Shown here one piece after another: positions 36,813 to 48,060 of a stretch of DNA of 64,000 bases. This DNA is from Polyangiaceae bacterium (GTDB lineage Bacteria > Myxococcota_A > Polyangia > Polyangiales > Polyangiaceae), in contig JADJRH010000001.1 of the NCBI GenBank assembly GCA_016712345.1, positions 930,001 to 994,000 of the forward strand, in the 5' to 3' direction. The position numbers were made by a program, and so were the translations under genes. The notes under the pieces are model-generated. The model searched no databases and had not been told where the DNA came from. It worked only from the letters and a program-made list of their open reading frames with translations. Numbering within the stretch: the first letter of the stretch is position 1; the number at the start of each line of letters is the position of its first letter.

Positions 36813-39800
36813 ATGACCGAAGAGACACCGACGGGGCAGGCAGACCACGCGGCGGCCTTGGCTGCTCGCTTTCGCGCTGAGCATGCGGCGCACGGCGAGC
36901 GCGCTATTGGAGCGCTGCTCCTCCACGAATGCGGCGTGCTTGAAGAAGCACGCGGCGAAGAGCCGGTTGCGGCGCGCGAGTACCTCGCCGCTTTTAATGC
37001 GGACCCTCAATTCCGCGAACCGCTCGAAGCCCTGGTGCGCATCCTCACGCGCCGAAAGTCGCTGAAGAGCCTTGGCAAACTGCTCGATGCGCTCACGCGC
37101 GCCGCGGTGACCCCGGAGGAGCGCGTGCGCGCTCACTGGGAGAAGGCGGCGTATCACCAAGACTTCGACAAGAACTTCGCGGCGGCGAAAGAATCGCTTG
37201 AAGAAGCGATTTCGGCGAACCCTGAAGATTGCGCGTCGTGGCTTGAATTGGAGCTGCTGTCGGCGCGTGAAGGGGATGTTGAGGGGCGCATGCGTGCTGT
37301 GGAGGCGCGCGCCGAACTTTCAAACGACGCCACGTGGAAGGCGTTGTTGTTGATCGATCTCGCGGGGATGCAGGCGCAGGCCGGCAATGCCGATCGCGCT
37401 TACGAACTGCTCGGAACCGCGGCTGCGCTTGAGGGCAAAGCGCGCTTCCGAACGCAGGTGGCGCTCGAAACGATCGCGCAGCGCGACGACAATCTCGATG
37501 CGCTGTCGCGTGCTCTCGAAGGCCAGGCCGATCTGCTTGTGGAAGCGATCGACGATGCGGAGCGCGGCGACGAAACGGGCGTGCCGCGGTACATGCGGAA
37601 GCGCGAACTCGCAGCGGACGCGTGGCTTCGCCTCGGTGAAGTGAAGCGTCGGCAGGGTGACACAAGCGGTTGGTGTTCGTGCTTGCAGCGCGCGGCGGAG
37701 TTGTTCGCGGACTCGGCTGCCATCGCTCGGGCGCGCATCGCGGCAATGGAGTCGGTTGGTGAGATCGATACGGCCGCGGATCTCGCTCAAAAAGAGCTGG
37801 AGCGACTGTCGGGCTCCGTTGAAGAAGGGGCGGCGCCGGCGCCGGTTCCTTCAGGCGCGGCCGGACTTTGGCTGCGTGTGGCCGAGGTGGCGCGCCTCGC
37901 GGGCAATCCGCAGGGATCGCTCGATGCGTTGCGACGGACGATTGTGGCCGACAACGATTCGTTGCCTGCGCGCGCGCTGGAATTGGATTTGTTGGCGCAG
38001 GGCGACGACGCCGCCGCGCTCGCTCAAGCGCTTGAAGTTGCGGCGGAAGGGTTTCCAACAGACGACGCAAAGGGCCGAGCGTTTCTGCTCGCGGCGTACG
38101 TGTGGGGATGCCAGGCGAACGACGGCGCGGCGGCCAAGTCGGCGCTGAAACAGGCTGCGCAGGTGGGTGTCGACGCCGGCACCATCGCGCGCTTGAGCCG
38201 AGCGGTAGCCGCAATGCGCGGCGATACAAATTGGTACGAAGACGCCACCAAACGCTTGCTGAGCGCAGGTGCGGAGCCGTCGGAGCACGCTTCGTTGTGG
38301 TTTGAACTCGGCCGCAGCAAGCTCTTGCGCAGCGATCTCGAAGGCGCACGCGAAGCATTCACGCAGCTTGCCGCGTGCGGATCGTCCGGTGATGAACCGG
38401 GCCCGTCGGCGTGGCTCGGACGTGTGCTCTGCGGTTACGGCATTGAGATCGCCACGCGCCCCACCGACGAGGACGGTGCACCCAAACCGGTGCGTCCGGC
38501 GGCGGGGCCCATTGAAGATCTCGCGCGCGTTGAAACCGATCCCCAACTTCAGCGCGGTCTTTGGATCGTGGCCGCTTTCCGACGCGCGCGCCTCGGCGAC
38601 GTGGCGGGCGCGCGCACGCTCCTCCAAGATCTGCACGACAGCGCCGCCGGTGACGAAGTGGTGGCGGTGCTGCTCGCGGAGCTTTGCCGCCGCGCAGGCG
38701 ACGCAAACGCCGCGGCCAACGCGCTCGCAGCCTGCGCAGCCGCAAGTGATGACGCCTCGCTCGGTGCGGCGTTGCACTTGGAGGCCGCTGTGTTGCGCTG
38801 GCAACACGGTGACAAATTGCAGGCCATCCACGAAATGGAGGCGGCGCGCGCGTCGGCTCCAAAAGCGGCGAGCGCCTTCTTGGCGTGGGCGCTTCGAGGC
38901 GTGGATGAAGGCACGCTTGAAGGACGACGACGCGCGCTGGAGGCCTCGGCCGAATCAGGCGCCGACCCTGTGGCGATCGCGCTGGAGCGATTCGGCGTTG
39001 AAGCGAGCGCCGCCGAAGGCGATCAGAACGAAGCGCTCACCGCTCTCGAAACCATCGAAAACGAAGGTGTCGCCGATTTTGAAGTGGCCGCGGCCCTCGC
39101 GCGCCTTCTGTGGGGCCCCGCCATGGACCAGCGCGGCCTCGTGGATCGCGCACTCGATCGGCTTGAAGAACGAGGCGGTGAAGCCACCAAGATCGCGCGC
39201 GCCGAGCGGTTCCGTTTGGCTCGTTCGATCGATCAAGATCGCGCTCAAGCGGTGGTCACGGCCGCTGCGTGGGCTGAAGCGGATGAATCGCTGCACGCCA
39301 CGTTGGAGTGGCTCGGTGCGGCGATCGCCGCCGAAGATCACGAGGCCGAGATCGCCGCGCGGCGCACGATCGCGGCGCAGCTCGGTGATGAAGCCGGTCA
39401 GGCGATGGAGGCGTCGGCCACGGCCATCGCGCTCATCGACTCACCGGCTTCGCCGCAACGATTCATCGTCGGTGATGCTCCGGCCGCTCGGCTGATGAAC
39501 CTTGAAATTGCGGCCGCCGGTTGCGATCCGCGCAGGCGTTCGGCGGCGCTTCACGCGCTCGGGGATGTGCTCGGCGACGACATTCAGCTCGATGCGATCG
39601 GCCTCGCCGGCTGGTCGGAGCTGTGCTCGGGTGACTACGAAACGGCGCTCAACTCCTTCAAGACCGTTGTGGAGCATCGCGAAGACGATCTCTCGGCGTG
39701 GGAAGGGTTGCGTGCGGCCGCCGAGTCGCTCGGCGATCACGTGCAAACCGCGCTCGCATGCGCGCAGCTCGGTTCGCTTTGCACCAACGACGAGCGCGCG

Positions 39801-41618
39801 GCGCTGTTTTGGGAGCAGGCGGGCACCATTTTGCTCGACAAAACAGAAGCGCACGACGACGCGGAAATCGCTTTTGATCGGGCGTTTGAGCGCGATCCGC
39901 GGCGAAGTGTGGCGTTCGACAAGTTGTTCCGGCGCGTGCGCGCTCGCAACGAAGACGACCGGCTGCTTGCGATTGTGAACAAGCGCCTCGATGTGGTCGA
40001 AGACGAGCAGGAAACGCTCAAGCTCTTCTGGGAGCGCGCGCGCGTGCTTCGAAAGAAGGGCGACGTCGATGCGGCGCTCGCGGCGCTTGAAGACGTGACA
40101 ATGCTTGAACCCGATCACGTGGGCGCGCTCGCGCTTTCGGGCGAAATCCAAATTGCCAAACACGCGTTCGACAAGGCGGCGCCGCTTCTCGCGCGCCTCG
40201 CTGAAGTGGAGCAGGCACCCAAACAGCAGCGCTTGATGTCGGGCGTTGCGGCGGCCGACTTGTACGAAGGAAAGCTTGGTCAACCCGACAAGGCGCTTGA
40301 AGTGCTTGTGATGATGCACAAGGCTGGCCTTTCAACGCCGCCCATTCGTGAACGCCTTGCCAAAGTCGCCGCCAAAGTGGGCGCGTGGGATCAAGCGACG
40401 GGCATTCTTGAGCAGCTCATGCGTGAGCGCGACAAGAAGGAAGGACGCATTGAAGCCGCGCGCCTCGCGATGGCGATTTATACCGACAAGCTTCGCAAGC
40501 CGCTGCGCGCAGAAGCCGCCGTCGCCAAACTCCTCGAAGAGTCTCCCGACGACGGAGAAGCGGTCGATCTCGTACTCACAACGGGTTTCGATGCGCAGTT
40601 CCGCTCCAAAGCGCTCGGGCGAGCAAAGAGCACCATCGTTCACGCGCTGGCAAGCAACCCCGGTGATGCCGACCGCGTTGCGCTTCTCTCCAAAATCGCC
40701 AATGCGGGTCAAGACCTCACGCTCCGACAGGCCACACTCGGCGCGCTTGTTTCACTTGGTCGAAACGACGCCGGATTGTCCGACGAGTTGGAGCGACTTG
40801 ACGGCCAAGTGGCCGCGCGCCCGCAGGTCATGCTCGACGCGCACGCGCTTGCTGAAATCGCCGATCCCGAAGACGGCGGCCCGATCGCGGAGTTGTTCGT
40901 CACCGTTGCCGAGACCATCAGCCTCGCGCTCGGTCCGTCGCTCGCGTCGCTTGGAGCCACCAAAAAAGATCGCATCGACCCGCGCGGTGCGCCGCCGCTT
41001 CGCGTGGCGATCGCGGAGTGGACCGGTGCCGTAGGCATGGCCGAATGGGAGCTTTATGTGGGCGGCACCGACCCCAACGGCATCAACGGCGTCGCGGGTG
41101 AAGTGCCCACGATTGTTGTCGGCGCAAACATCAAAACACCGCTTTCGGCGGCGGCGCGCAGCGCCATCGCTCGTGAAGTGTTTGCATTGCAGCGCGGCAT
41201 CACCGCGTTGCGGCATCGCGATGACGCGGCGATCGCATCGCTCGTTGTGGCCGCGCTGCAAGAAGCCGGGCTCAACGTGCCCAATCCGCAATACGCGATT
41301 TTCTCCGACGTGAAGCGCACGTTCCACAGCGAGATTTCGCGCAAGATCAAAAAGGTGTTGCCCGATGTCGCGCAGCGCGTCGCAAACAGCCGACAAGATA
41401 CAACGGCGTGGGCTCAAGCCGCTCGCCGCAGCATCGACCGCATGGCCGTGATCGCGGCCGGCGACGTTTCACTTGTGCTGAGCGACGTGCTCGGCACCCC
41501 GCGTGAAAAGCTCGGTTCGCGCGTGATGAACAACGAGCGAGCGAAGCGCCTCTTGGGCTTCGTTCTTTCACCCAGCTACCTCGACCTTCGCAAGAAGCTT
41601 GGCATGGGGGTCCGGTGA
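36813..41618 (+). CDS. Giant TPR-repeat protein 1
   Basis: 1601 residues from ATG 36813; GGGAGG lies 13 bases upstream. Almost the whole chain is helical TPR/SEL1-like repeats (typical: LYEGKLGQPDKALEVLVMMHKAGLSTPP). Alanine, Glu, Leu and Arg dominate. The last 200 residues form a different domain (NGINGVAGEVPTIVVGANIK; LGFVLSPSYLDLRKKLGM) also found at the end of the next gene. No signal peptide, so it is probably a cytoplasmic scaffold. It overlaps the next gene by four bases (GTGA), so both are translated together. No GTACAC site falls in this 4.8-kb gene. Function unknown. Confidence 0.8.
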   Translation: MTEETPTGQADHAAALAARFRAEHAAHGERAIGALLLHECGVLEEARGEEPVAAREYLAAFNADPQFREPLEALVRILTRRKSLKSLGKLLDALTRAAVTPEERVRAHWEKAAYHQDFDKNFAAAKESLEEAISANPEDCASWLELELLSAREGDVEGRMRAVEARAELSNDATWKALLLIDLAGMQAQAGNADRAYELLGTAAALEGKARFRTQVALETIAQRDDNLDALSRALEGQADLLVEAIDDAERGDETGVPRYMRKRELAADAWLRLGEVKRRQGDTSGWCSCLQRAAELFADSAAIARARIAAMESVGEIDTAADLAQKELERLSGSVEEGAAPAPVPSGAAGLWLRVAEVARLAGNPQGSLDALRRTIVADNDSLPARALELDLLAQGDDAAALAQALEVAAEGFPTDDAKGRAFLLAAYVWGCQANDGAAAKSALKQAAQVGVDAGTIARLSRAVAAMRGDTNWYEDATKRLLSAGAEPSEHASLWFELGRSKLLRSDLEGAREAFTQLAACGSSGDEPGPSAWLGRVLCGYGIEIATRPTDEDGAPKPVRPAAGPIEDLARVETDPQLQRGLWIVAAFRRARLGDVAGARTLLQDLHDSAAGDEVVAVLLAELCRRAGDANAAANALAACAAASDDASLGAALHLEAAVLRWQHGDKLQAIHEMEAARASAPKAASAFLAWALRGVDEGTLEGRRRALEASAESGADPVAIALERFGVEASAAEGDQNEALTALETIENEGVADFEVAAALARLLWGPAMDQRGLVDRALDRLEERGGEATKIARAERFRLARSIDQDRAQAVVTAAAWAEADESLHATLEWLGAAIAAEDHEAEIAARRTIAAQLGDEAGQAMEASATAIALIDSPASPQRFIVGDAPAARLMNLEIAAAGCDPRRRSAALHALGDVLGDDIQLDAIGLAGWSELCSGDYETALNSFKTVVEHREDDLSAWEGLRAAAESLGDHVQTALACAQLGSLCTNDERAALFWEQAGTILLDKTEAHDDAEIAFDRAFERDPRRSVAFDKLFRRVRARNEDDRLLAIVNKRLDVVEDEQETLKLFWERARVLRKKGDVDAALAALEDVTMLEPDHVGALALSGEIQIAKHAFDKAAPLLARLAEVEQAPKQQRLMSGVAAADLYEGKLGQPDKALEVLVMMHKAGLSTPPIRERLAKVAAKVGAWDQATGILEQLMRERDKKEGRIEAARLAMAIYTDKLRKPLRAEAAVAKLLEESPDDGEAVDLVLTTGFDAQFRSKALGRAKSTIVHALASNPGDADRVALLSKIANAGQDLTLRQATLGALVSLGRNDAGLSDELERLDGQVAARPQVMLDAHALAEIADPEDGGPIAELFVTVAETISLALGPSLASLGATKKDRIDPRGAPPLRVAIAEWTGAVGMAEWELYVGGTDPNGINGVAGEVPTIVVGANIKTPLSAAARSAIAREVFALQRGITALRHRDDAAIASLVVAALQEAGLNVPNPQYAIFSDVKRTFHSEISRKIKKVLPDVAQRVANSRQDTTAWAQAARRSIDRMAVIAAGDVSLVLSDVLGTPREKLGSRVMNNERAKRLLGFVLSPSYLDLRKKLGMGVR

Positions 41619-44600
41619 GCAACGATCGGCGAGATATGGGCCCGCAAGGAAAACCTCCGTTTGGCTCGGCTGGTCCGGGCGAACCTCCGCTTGATGATCC
41701 GGCCGACTACGAAGAGGAGGCCACCGTCATGAGGGAGGTTCCCGATGCGCTCGACGATCTTCCCACCGAGGCGCGTGATCCCTCGGGAGGATCGCTCTTT
41801 TCAAACAACGCGGCGCCCATTCGCGGCGCTCTTCCAACCGAAGAAGAAGGCGACGCGTTGCTCGATCAGTTGCTTGGAGATCCGGGTTTAACGCCCGCTC
41901 CAGAAGAGCAGCGTCCAACGCGATCGGTTCCGCCGCCTCTTCCGCCCGCAATGCCCAACGTGGGCAACTACGGCGATGAAGAAAGCGTTGACGAACCCAC
42001 GCGCATGTTGTCGGCGCTCACGTTTGAAGAACGAGAGCGCGTGGAGTTGGATCTCCAAGGGCAGAAGATCGACTCGCAGCCGCCTCCGGCCGACGAAGCC
42101 GATCTCGGCGTGGATGCCGATGCCGACGCCGACGTTGCGTTTGATGCGCCCGTTGTGGAGCCGCCGCTCGATTCAGAGTCTGAACGGCCCACAGCCACCG
42201 GCGACGAAGAGCCCACCGCTCTCGCTCCGTCGGTCACTCCGCCGCCCGCGCCGGCCAAACCTTCGGTGCGTCCGGCGCTGCCTTCCAACGCGCCTCCCGC
42301 CGGTGATTTTGCCGACGAACAAGACGCCGCCGCACACCTTCTCCGAGCGCAGCAGCGCGACAGTTGGGTGGCGCGCGCCGAGTGGCTTCGCGCTGAAGCG
42401 GACGCCCAGACCGACAAGGCCAAACGCGCGCGGGCGCTGCTCACGATTTCAGAACTCTACGCAATGGCCGGTGAAGAAGCCTTGGCCAAAGAAGTCGCCG
42501 AACAGGCGCGCGAACTCGCACCCGCCAACGCGCTCACGCATCAGCAGGTGCGCTCCATGGTCGTGCGTGAAGCCGACTTCCGCGCCGTGCTCGACACGCT
42601 CGACGCAGAAGCGCGCGCTGTACACATCGCCCCCGTTCGGGCGCACACAACCACGCTCGGCGCCGAAGTGGCGCGCCTCCGCCTCGGTGAACCAGAAGCC
42701 GCCGGCAAACGGGTAGAACTTTCAATCCGCGCCGACTCAAAAGATCCACGCGGCCACGTTCAACGCTTTTGCGAAGCGCTCGCCGCACCCGATCCCGACG
42801 AGGGCGCTCCCGCATTCACACGTGTACACTTGCCCGACGCACCGCAGCTCGCGGCCCTTGCCGCCGCCGCAACGCAGGTGGGTACACATCGGCGCGCCGG
42901 TGCTCCCGCGCGCGGCGCCACCAAGGCAGAATCGGGCACCGTTTATGAAACGCTCCTTCGAACGCGCGGTGCTTGGGCCGCAGAAGATCTCGCCGGAGCG
43001 CTCGACGGCCTTTCAAAACTCGGCGCCGCAGAATCGCTCGGCGGCGGCGCCGGATGGCTCACCGCGGCGCTCTCCGCGTCCACCAAAGAAACGCGCGCTC
43101 GCACGGCGGCTTCTCTCCGATCGGTGGCGAACGGATCGCACGGCGATCTCGCACGGCGCGCCATGGCGTCGCACGCCCTTGAAACGGGCAACGCCGAAGC
43201 CGCAACGTGGGCCCTCGACGACGGCGGATCCGGCGCTTTCTCCGCGGCCGATCGCTTAATCCTCACATCGCTCAGCGCATCGTCGGCAGAAGGCGCCGAC
43301 ATTGGACCGTGGCTCGGGCCCGTTCTCGCCGACAGCGAAGTCGCGTCCATTGCCGCCGCTGCCAGCGCAGCGCTCTCCCCACAAAACGATCCCCATCGAA
43401 ATGTACACACCATCGGTGAAGGCCGCGCCCGCTCCGGCGCAGCCCTCGGCCGAGCCATGTCCGCCGCGCTTTCACACGAAGGCCCGCTCCGCGCGCACGC
43501 TTTCTCCGACGCATTGATGCAGTTCTCCGACGACGCAGTCGACAGTGGAACCGCCCGTGCGCTCGCCGTTGAACTCGACGCCGACGCCGGCAACGGCGGA
43601 CGTGTTGCGCGAGCCTTCTCAGAATGGCACGCCGATGACTCCGCCGCCGAACGTGATCGCGCGCTCGCCGCATCCATCCTCGCCGAAATCTCCGGTGAAC
43701 CCGATCGCGCCGTGCTCGACCTCGATCGCGCCCGCGACGCCGACCCCAATCACGAAGGAGCCGTTCGCGCGCGCTCCGCCCACAGCGAATCCGACGACTT
43801 CGCCCGGATCCTCGCCGCCCACGCCGAAAACGCAACCGGGCCTCATGCGGCCGTGCTCCTCACAGAAGCCGCAACGCGCCTCGCCGCAAGCGGCGCCGAT
43901 CCCATCGAGATCGATCGCCTTCTCAAAAAGGCCATCGCAGTCAATCCGCGCTTCCCCGTTCCCGCATACCTCGCCGAACGCGCCGCACGCGCAGCCGACA
44001 ACACCGACGACGTTCTCGAAATTGTTCGCACGCGTCGCGACAGCTCCACAGACCCGGTCGAGCAGGCGCACGACTTCGTACGCGAAGCCATGCTCATTGC
44101 CCTCTCCGATCCCGCCGGTGCCGCATCCCTCTTGGAGCAAGCCCTTCGAGCGCGCCCCAAAGACGCCGGCCTGCGCGACATGTTCGAGCGCCTCTCGCCC
44201 GAACCGCCCGCAGATCGCGCCGTGTGGCGCCTCGCACGCGCGGCCGAGTCGCAAGGTGCAGAAGCCGCACGCCTCGCGCTTGAAGCCGCCATGGAATACG
44301 AGCGCAACAAAGACTACGAAAAAGCCGCCGGCGCCGCGCGCGCCGCCATGGTCACGCGTGAAGGTACACCTCACGGAGACGAACTTCTCGCCGCCGTGAT
44401 CGCGTACCGCGCCGCACTCGCCGGACACGGAACAACCGACCTCGTCGACGCTCTTCTGCCGCAGGCCAACTCCTCCACAGATCCCGTGGAGCGCCTGGAG
44501 ATCCACGAGCGGCTTGCCGAACTCGACGAACGTGGACGCGGCGACGCCGCAAGCGCGCTTCTCTGGCGCCGCGCCATTCTCGAACAAAATCCGTCCCACC

Positions 44601-46949
44601 TTCCCACGTTGCGTCGCGTCGCAAGCGATCTCATCGCCGCCGGCCGCCACGACGAACTTGAACCCATCGCGTTCGAAACTGCCAAAGCGCTTGAAGGTGG
44701 AGAGTCGCTCGCCCACGCCATGTTGAGCGCGCGCCTCCGCCTCGTCACAGGCACGTGGGAAAGCACGCGCGACCCCGTCGACATCGCCTACAAATTCGAA
44801 CCGCGCGGCCCCTGGGTGCTCCGCCAAATGGCCGCCCACGCGCGCGCCAAAGGGGAACACGCGCTCGCGATCGAGGCCGATCGACAACTCATCGAACGCA
44901 CCGATCGCCCGTCCGAAGCCGCAACGCTCTCCCTCCGCGCCGCCGAGTCCGCAACCCTCGCCGGTGAAACCGACCTCGCAAAACAGCTCCTCCTCAACGC
45001 TGTGGAGCTAATGCCCGAACACCTCGTGGCGCACCTCGCGCTCGCCGACGCCGCCGAGAAAGCCGAAGACTTTGGAGGAGCCGCCGCCGCGCTCGAAGCC
45101 GCAGCCAACGCCAGCGGAACCGACGACGAAAAGGCCCGCAACCTCTATCGCTCCGCAACCCTCTGGCAAGACAAAGCCGCCGAACCTGCGCGCGCCCGCG
45201 CCGCACTTGAAGCGGTTGCCGCCATCGACCCTGCGTACGCCGACGTCTTCACGCGCCTCCAAGCGATCTACATCGCCGAAGGTGCCCGCCAAGAACTCGC
45301 GTCGCTTCTTGAAGCTCGCCTCGCCCGCGTGACTGATCCCAACGAACGCGTGGAACTCGAAGTGCTTCGCGGACGCGCTCTCGCCGACGTGGGTGACCCC
45401 GCCGCCGCCAAACGCGCCCTCGCCGCAGCGCTCGACGCCAATCCCGATCACGTTGAGGCCCTCTCCGCCTTCGCCGACGTTTCCGCCGGTGAAGAAGACT
45501 GGCCCTCAGCCGAAAGCGCATGGATTCGCCTCGCGCGCCTCGCGTCCGAACCGGCGCAACAAATTGCCATCTACGAAAAACTCGGCGCCCTCTACGACCA
45601 AAACCTTCCCAACCCCGAGCGCGCCGAACAGGCCTACCAAGAGATCCTCAAACGCGATCCCGCGAGCGAAAGCGCCCGCGAAAAACTTGTCGGCCTCTAC
45701 AAACGCACCGGCGACACCGCCAAAGCGCTCGAACAACAAACCATCCTCATCAACAACGCCGAAGCGCCCGAAGCCAAGTGCAAACGCACAACAGAACTCG
45801 CCGGCATCTACGAAGCCATGGGCGACACCAAAAAGGCTGAAGCCACGCTTCTCGGCGCGCGCAAAACCTACCCCAAAGACGACATCGCCCTCGTCGCGCT
45901 CGCCGAGTTCTACCAGCGCAGCAATCAAGCGCAGGCCGCCACCGTCCTCCTCGATCGCGCCGTCACCGACGCACGCCGCGCGCTCGGCGCAGGCCGGTTC
46001 GAACCGTACCTCTTCTCGACCCTCGCCACCGTTGCAGAACTGCGCGGCAAAACCGACGCTGCACGCGTTGCCAAAGTCGCCGTGTGCGCGCTCGAAGGTG
46101 AAGAGGCACTCATTCAAGGCATCGGCGGCGTGGCGGGCGATCCCGGCCTCGATGACCTCCTCGCGCCCGATGTACTCACGCCCGCCTTCCGTGAACTCCT
46201 CGTTCGCAGCGGAGCCGTCCTCGACACAGCCGTTCCGTTCGACCTCACATCCATCCGCGCAACGCAGCTCCCCCCGCAGCAAGCCGACATCGAGGAAGAA
46301 GTGCAATCCCTCGCCGGCTTCTACGGCCTCACCGACGTGCGTGTACTCGCATCGGCCGCCCTCGGATCCGTATGTGTACCCGCCACCGCGCATCCGCCCA
46401 CGCTCGTTCTCGGACAGGCGCTCCTCTCAACGCCTCGCCCTGAAGTGCGCACCTTCCTCATCCACCGCGCCCTCAAAGTCCTCCAAATCAACGCCGGAGC
46501 GTTTGCGCGCACCGCCCCCATCGACCTCTGGCCGCTGCTCGCCGCATTCCTCCGCGCCTACAACCCAACGTTCTCACCGCAGGGTGTCGACGCCGGCAAA
46601 CTCAACGACTTCTACGGACGCATCACACGCGCCCTCGGAGGCCGCCCCGATCCCCAAATGGGAGTCCTCGCCGCCGACGTGATCGGCACCATCGGCAACC
46701 GCGCATCCACCCTCGGAACCGCCGTCAACGGATGGGGCAACCGCTCCGGCCTCCTCGCCGTCGGCGACGCCAACGCCGCCCTCTCCGGCATCGCCTGGTC
46801 CGGCGGCAACACCAACGCCCCCCGCCAACGGCAAAGACCGCCTCACATGGATCGGCCGCAACGCCGAAGCGCGTGAACTCATGGTCTTCACCGTCAGCGA
46901 CGCCTTCTCCGGCGCCCGCTCCCGCGCCGGCGTCGGCGACGACGAATAG
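41615..46949 (+). CDS. Giant TPR-repeat protein 2, frameshifted near the 3' end
   Basis: From GTG 41615. Residues 1-230 are acidic and disordered (Pro/Ala/Glu/Asp), followed by about 1300 residues of TPR-like helices, then the same kind of C-terminal domain as the upstream gene. The plain frame stops at 46876 with a basic unnatural tail (RQRQRPPHMDRPQRRSA). One base less in the C6 run at 46818-46823 instead gives GRNAEARELMVFTVSDAFSG and a stop at 46947-46949, and this segment aligns with NERAKRLLGFVLSPSYLDLR of the paralogue. So the run carries a real or sequencing indel. It is a coupled scaffold partner of the upstream gene; its role is unknown. Confidence 0.78.
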
Positions 46950-47216
46950 CGCGGCTGCGCACCCCAAATCGTCGGTCCGCCTCCTCAAAATACCCTTGTA
47001 TTCCTGCGTCGGCGCTCCCTAGCTTTGGGGCGCTCGCTCGCGCTCTGCGTCATCGCCGCGGCGACTTTCTTTGTGTACTCAAACGCGTGATCCGGGCTAC
47101 TCGCGACGAAAACCACTCGCCTCCTACATAACGCGGCTGCGCGCCCCAAATCCTCGGTCGGCCTCTTCACCGACCAAGCAAAAACCCTTCTTTCGCAGCA
47201 TATTTCGCAACGACAG
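46950..47216. other. Spacer with a gene 3'-end remnant
   Basis: 267 bases without a complete gene. A stretch of about 30 bases after the TPR gene (CGCGGCTGCGC…CCCCAAATC…TCGGTC) recurs near 47131. The last 40 bases (47171-47210) are a remnant of the 3' end of the gene at 51813-52541. A GTGTAC site lies near 47073. Confidence 0.5.
47171..47210 (+). pseudogene. Remnant of the 3' end of a 51813-52541-like gene (left island edge)
   Basis: Forty bases match 52501-52540 with about four mismatches; the matching frame codes DQAKTLLS-like sequence followed by Gln-His-Ile-Ser. As at 52545, a pal44 copy begins within a few bases. Only the tail of the gene remains. Confidence 0.72.
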
Positions 47217-47260
47217 ACAGCCAGACGCCTAGCCGTCGACAGCTAGGCGTCTAGCTGTCG
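47217..47260. repeat. pal44 palindrome, copy 1
   Basis: 44-bp palindrome with arms GACAGCCAGACGCCTAGC and GCTAGGCGTCTAGCTGTC around CGTCGACA, one arm mismatch. It is followed by GTGAACCCCCAAAGAGTACACATCG, seen also after copies 2 and 4 (quoted here as GTGAACCCC…GAGTACACATCG). Confidence 0.9.
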
Positions 47261-48003
47261 TGAACCCCCAAAGAGTACACATCGCTCTCAGCGCAATCCA
47301 TTGCGTACACATCGCTAAGCCTATCCGCGTTTGCTTCACTTGCCCCCCACCGGCCGGCGGCCCACACTCAACCCACACTCATTGCGTACACATCAAACAA
47401 AGTACACACGATCCACTCACAACACCTGAGCCGCCGCCCTTGCCCCCCAAGGGGTCGCTCGTGACCTGTGCGCATCTCGCGGTGCGGTTTATCCCGAGCG
47501 CCCGCGGATGGGGCCCCCTAACCCCCACCGCAGTGGCGCACGGGGCCCAAAGGGGTCGCTCGTGACCTGTGCGCGTCTCGCGGTGGCGGTTTCTCCCAAG
47601 CGCCCGCGGATGGGGCCCCCTAACCCCCACCGCAGTGGCGCATGGGGCCCAAACCGCACCGCTCGTTCGCGCACAGGTCACTCGCTCCCTCGCCCCAAGA
47701 ACCGCACCGCTCGAACGCGCACAGGTCACTCGCTCCCTCGCCCCAAGAACCGCACCGCTCGATCGCGCACAGGTCACTCGCTCCCTCGCCCCAAGAACCG
47801 CACCGCTCGAACGCGCACAGGTCACTCGCTCCCTGGCCCCCGTTAAGGGTAAGCGGCATATCCAACTGCCCCCCACCGCAGCATGTGTACACATGCTGCT
47901 GGCCCCAAGGGCCGGCTCGGTCCGCGCGCTTCGCGTGCTCCCTGCGCCGCCCGGGGGGCCCCAACCCGAGCGCGCAACTTTATTCGGTTCGACACCCAAC
48001 GCA
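47261..48003. repeat. Composite repeat module B (forward)
   Basis: In order: two GTACACATCG boxes; a CTTGCCCCCCACCGG box; GTACACATCAAACAAAGTACACA; two units starting GGGGTCGCTCGTGACCTGTGCG and ending CCCACCGCAGTGGCGCA; four tandem 48-bp units (about 47650-47830; GCGCACAGGTCACTCGCTCC core); GGTAAGCGGCATATCCAACTG; CATGTGTACACATG inside a stem; then GGCTCGGTCCGCGCGCTTCG and CCCGGGGGGCCCC. The same blocks recur at 49.8, 54.4, 58.1 and 59.4 kb. No gene is supported inside; 48 is a multiple of three, so all frames stay open. Confidence 0.85.
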
Positions 48004-48060
48004 GCGGAACGCCCTTGCGGATAGCCTTGAGCACGTCGGCGATGTAGGAGAGCTTCGGCC

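Noticed and set aside
43619..44887. 422-codon minus-strand frame inside the second TPR gene
   Set aside because: Gly/Phe/Arg-rich shadow without motif; third-position GC pattern belongs to the plus-strand gene.
46985..47170. Minus-strand 61-codon frame after the TPR gene
   Set aside because: Basic low-complexity translation, no start signals, lies over repeated sequence.
47650..47830. CRISPR array from 48-bp repeats
   Set aside because: The units are directly adjoining with no unique spacers, and no cas genes are present.
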